A stretch of 12,166 bases of DNA from Methanomassiliicoccaceae archaeon UBA72 (GTDB lineage Archaea > Thermoplasmatota > Thermoplasmata > Methanomassiliicoccales > Methanomethylophilaceae), in assembly GCA_002509405.1 (NCBI GenBank), contig DAVO01000008.1, forward strand, positions 1-12,166, read 5' to 3'. Position numbers and translations under genes: made by a program. Below are positions 11,881 to 12,166 of this stretch, one piece after another. Every line of letters begins with the position of its first letter. Within the stretch, counting starts at the first letter, position 1. The notes beneath the pieces were generated by a model that saw nothing but the letters and a program-made list of their open reading frames with translations, was not told the DNA's origin and did no database searches.

Positions 11881-12166
11881 TCAATACCTTCCGTATATGC
11901 CCGTACTGAGGTATTTCTCCCCACCGTCGGGTAAGATTGCAAGTAGCTTCTTACCTTTATTAGCTTTGTTGAATTCGACCATGGCCGCCACAGCGGCGCC
12001 GGAGGATATGCCCGCAAAGATCCCCTCTTCCCTGGCCAGCCTCACGGCCATAATCTCGGCATCCCGGGTCGCGACCTTGACGACTTCTGAAACAATGCCC
12101 ACATCCAGGCAGCCCGGGACGAAATTAGCGCCTATGCCCTGGATCCCGTGAGGGCCTGCCTTTCCC
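11881..12166 (-). CDS. cysK: O-acetylserine sulfhydrylase / cysteine synthase, 5' end beyond window
   Basis: Only the C-terminal 94 residues are in the window; the gene continues off the right edge. They show signature PLP fold-type II segments of cysteine synthase: GPHGIQGIGANFVPG at the start of the visible part, then GISSGAAVAAM, whose Ser contacts the cofactor pyridine nitrogen, and the conserved LPDGGEKYLSTG at the end. The enzyme makes cysteine from O-acetylserine and sulfide in the cytosol. The sequence family also contains cystathionine beta-synthase-like and homocysteine-forming members, and the missing N-terminal part prevents a finer call. It is followed after 1 nt by metA, so the two form an operon for sulfur amino acid synthesis. 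Confidence 0.9.
   Translation of the reverse strand, partial: GKAGPHGIQGIGANFVPGCLDVGIVSEVVKVATRDAEIMAVRLAREEGIFAGISSGAAVAAMVEFNKANKGKKLLAILPDGGEKYLSTGIYGRY

Noticed and set aside
11880..12017. Upstream extension of metA to 12017
   Set aside because: It overlaps the cysK coding sequence in another frame, and family homology begins exactly at the TTG at 11879.

Overview
The window looks like a piece of an anaerobic archaeal chromosome, most plausibly a host-associated methanogen of the Methanomassiliicoccales type. The basis is archaeal Shine-Dalgarno sites (GGTGA before several starts), TATA-like boxes about 25 nt ahead of expected transcription starts, T-rich stretches instead of bacterial-style terminators, GTG and TTG starts, and secreted proteins with a single C-terminal membrane anchor, one carrying BspA-type leucine-rich repeats and one a Listeria/Bacteroides-type repeat. 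No taxonomic marker gene is present, so the lineage is an inference.

Left part (1-4300) is a mobile-element landing zone. A partial IS1634/IS4-type transposase runs off the left edge on the minus strand. A 450-bp hairpin-rich spacer separates it from a second, apparently complete 542-aa IS1634-type transposase on the plus strand. Just beyond that lies the 3' half of a tRNA gene (minus strand), fused in frame to the C-terminal remnant of an LRR/BspA-like surface protein. This looks like an integration or recombination scar that cut off the 5' end of the adhesin gene.

Middle part (4300-8030): a possible small ORF, a Frm2/Hbn1-like nitroreductase, a T-rich spacer with a promoter, a 674-aa secreted and membrane-anchored surface protein starting at a TTG chosen by a perfect AGGAGG site, and a convergent coiled-coil protein whose stop codon lies in the loop of the shared terminator-like hairpin.

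Right part (8030-12166) is rich in cysteine proteins. It holds an 83-aa protein made of two tandem four-Cys modules; a DUF5685-like protein with two Asp-rich motifs and extra cysteines; divergently from it, a 121-aa protein with 12 cysteines in 31 residues; and 32 nt downstream a radical SAM/SPASM enzyme. The last pair looks like a RiPP-type precursor plus maturase, and is the best candidate for an undescribed system here. Convergent with it, 3 nt away, is a cysK-metA operon (partial O-acetylserine sulfhydrylase, then homoserine O-acetyltransferase starting at TTG), which supplies sulfur amino acids.
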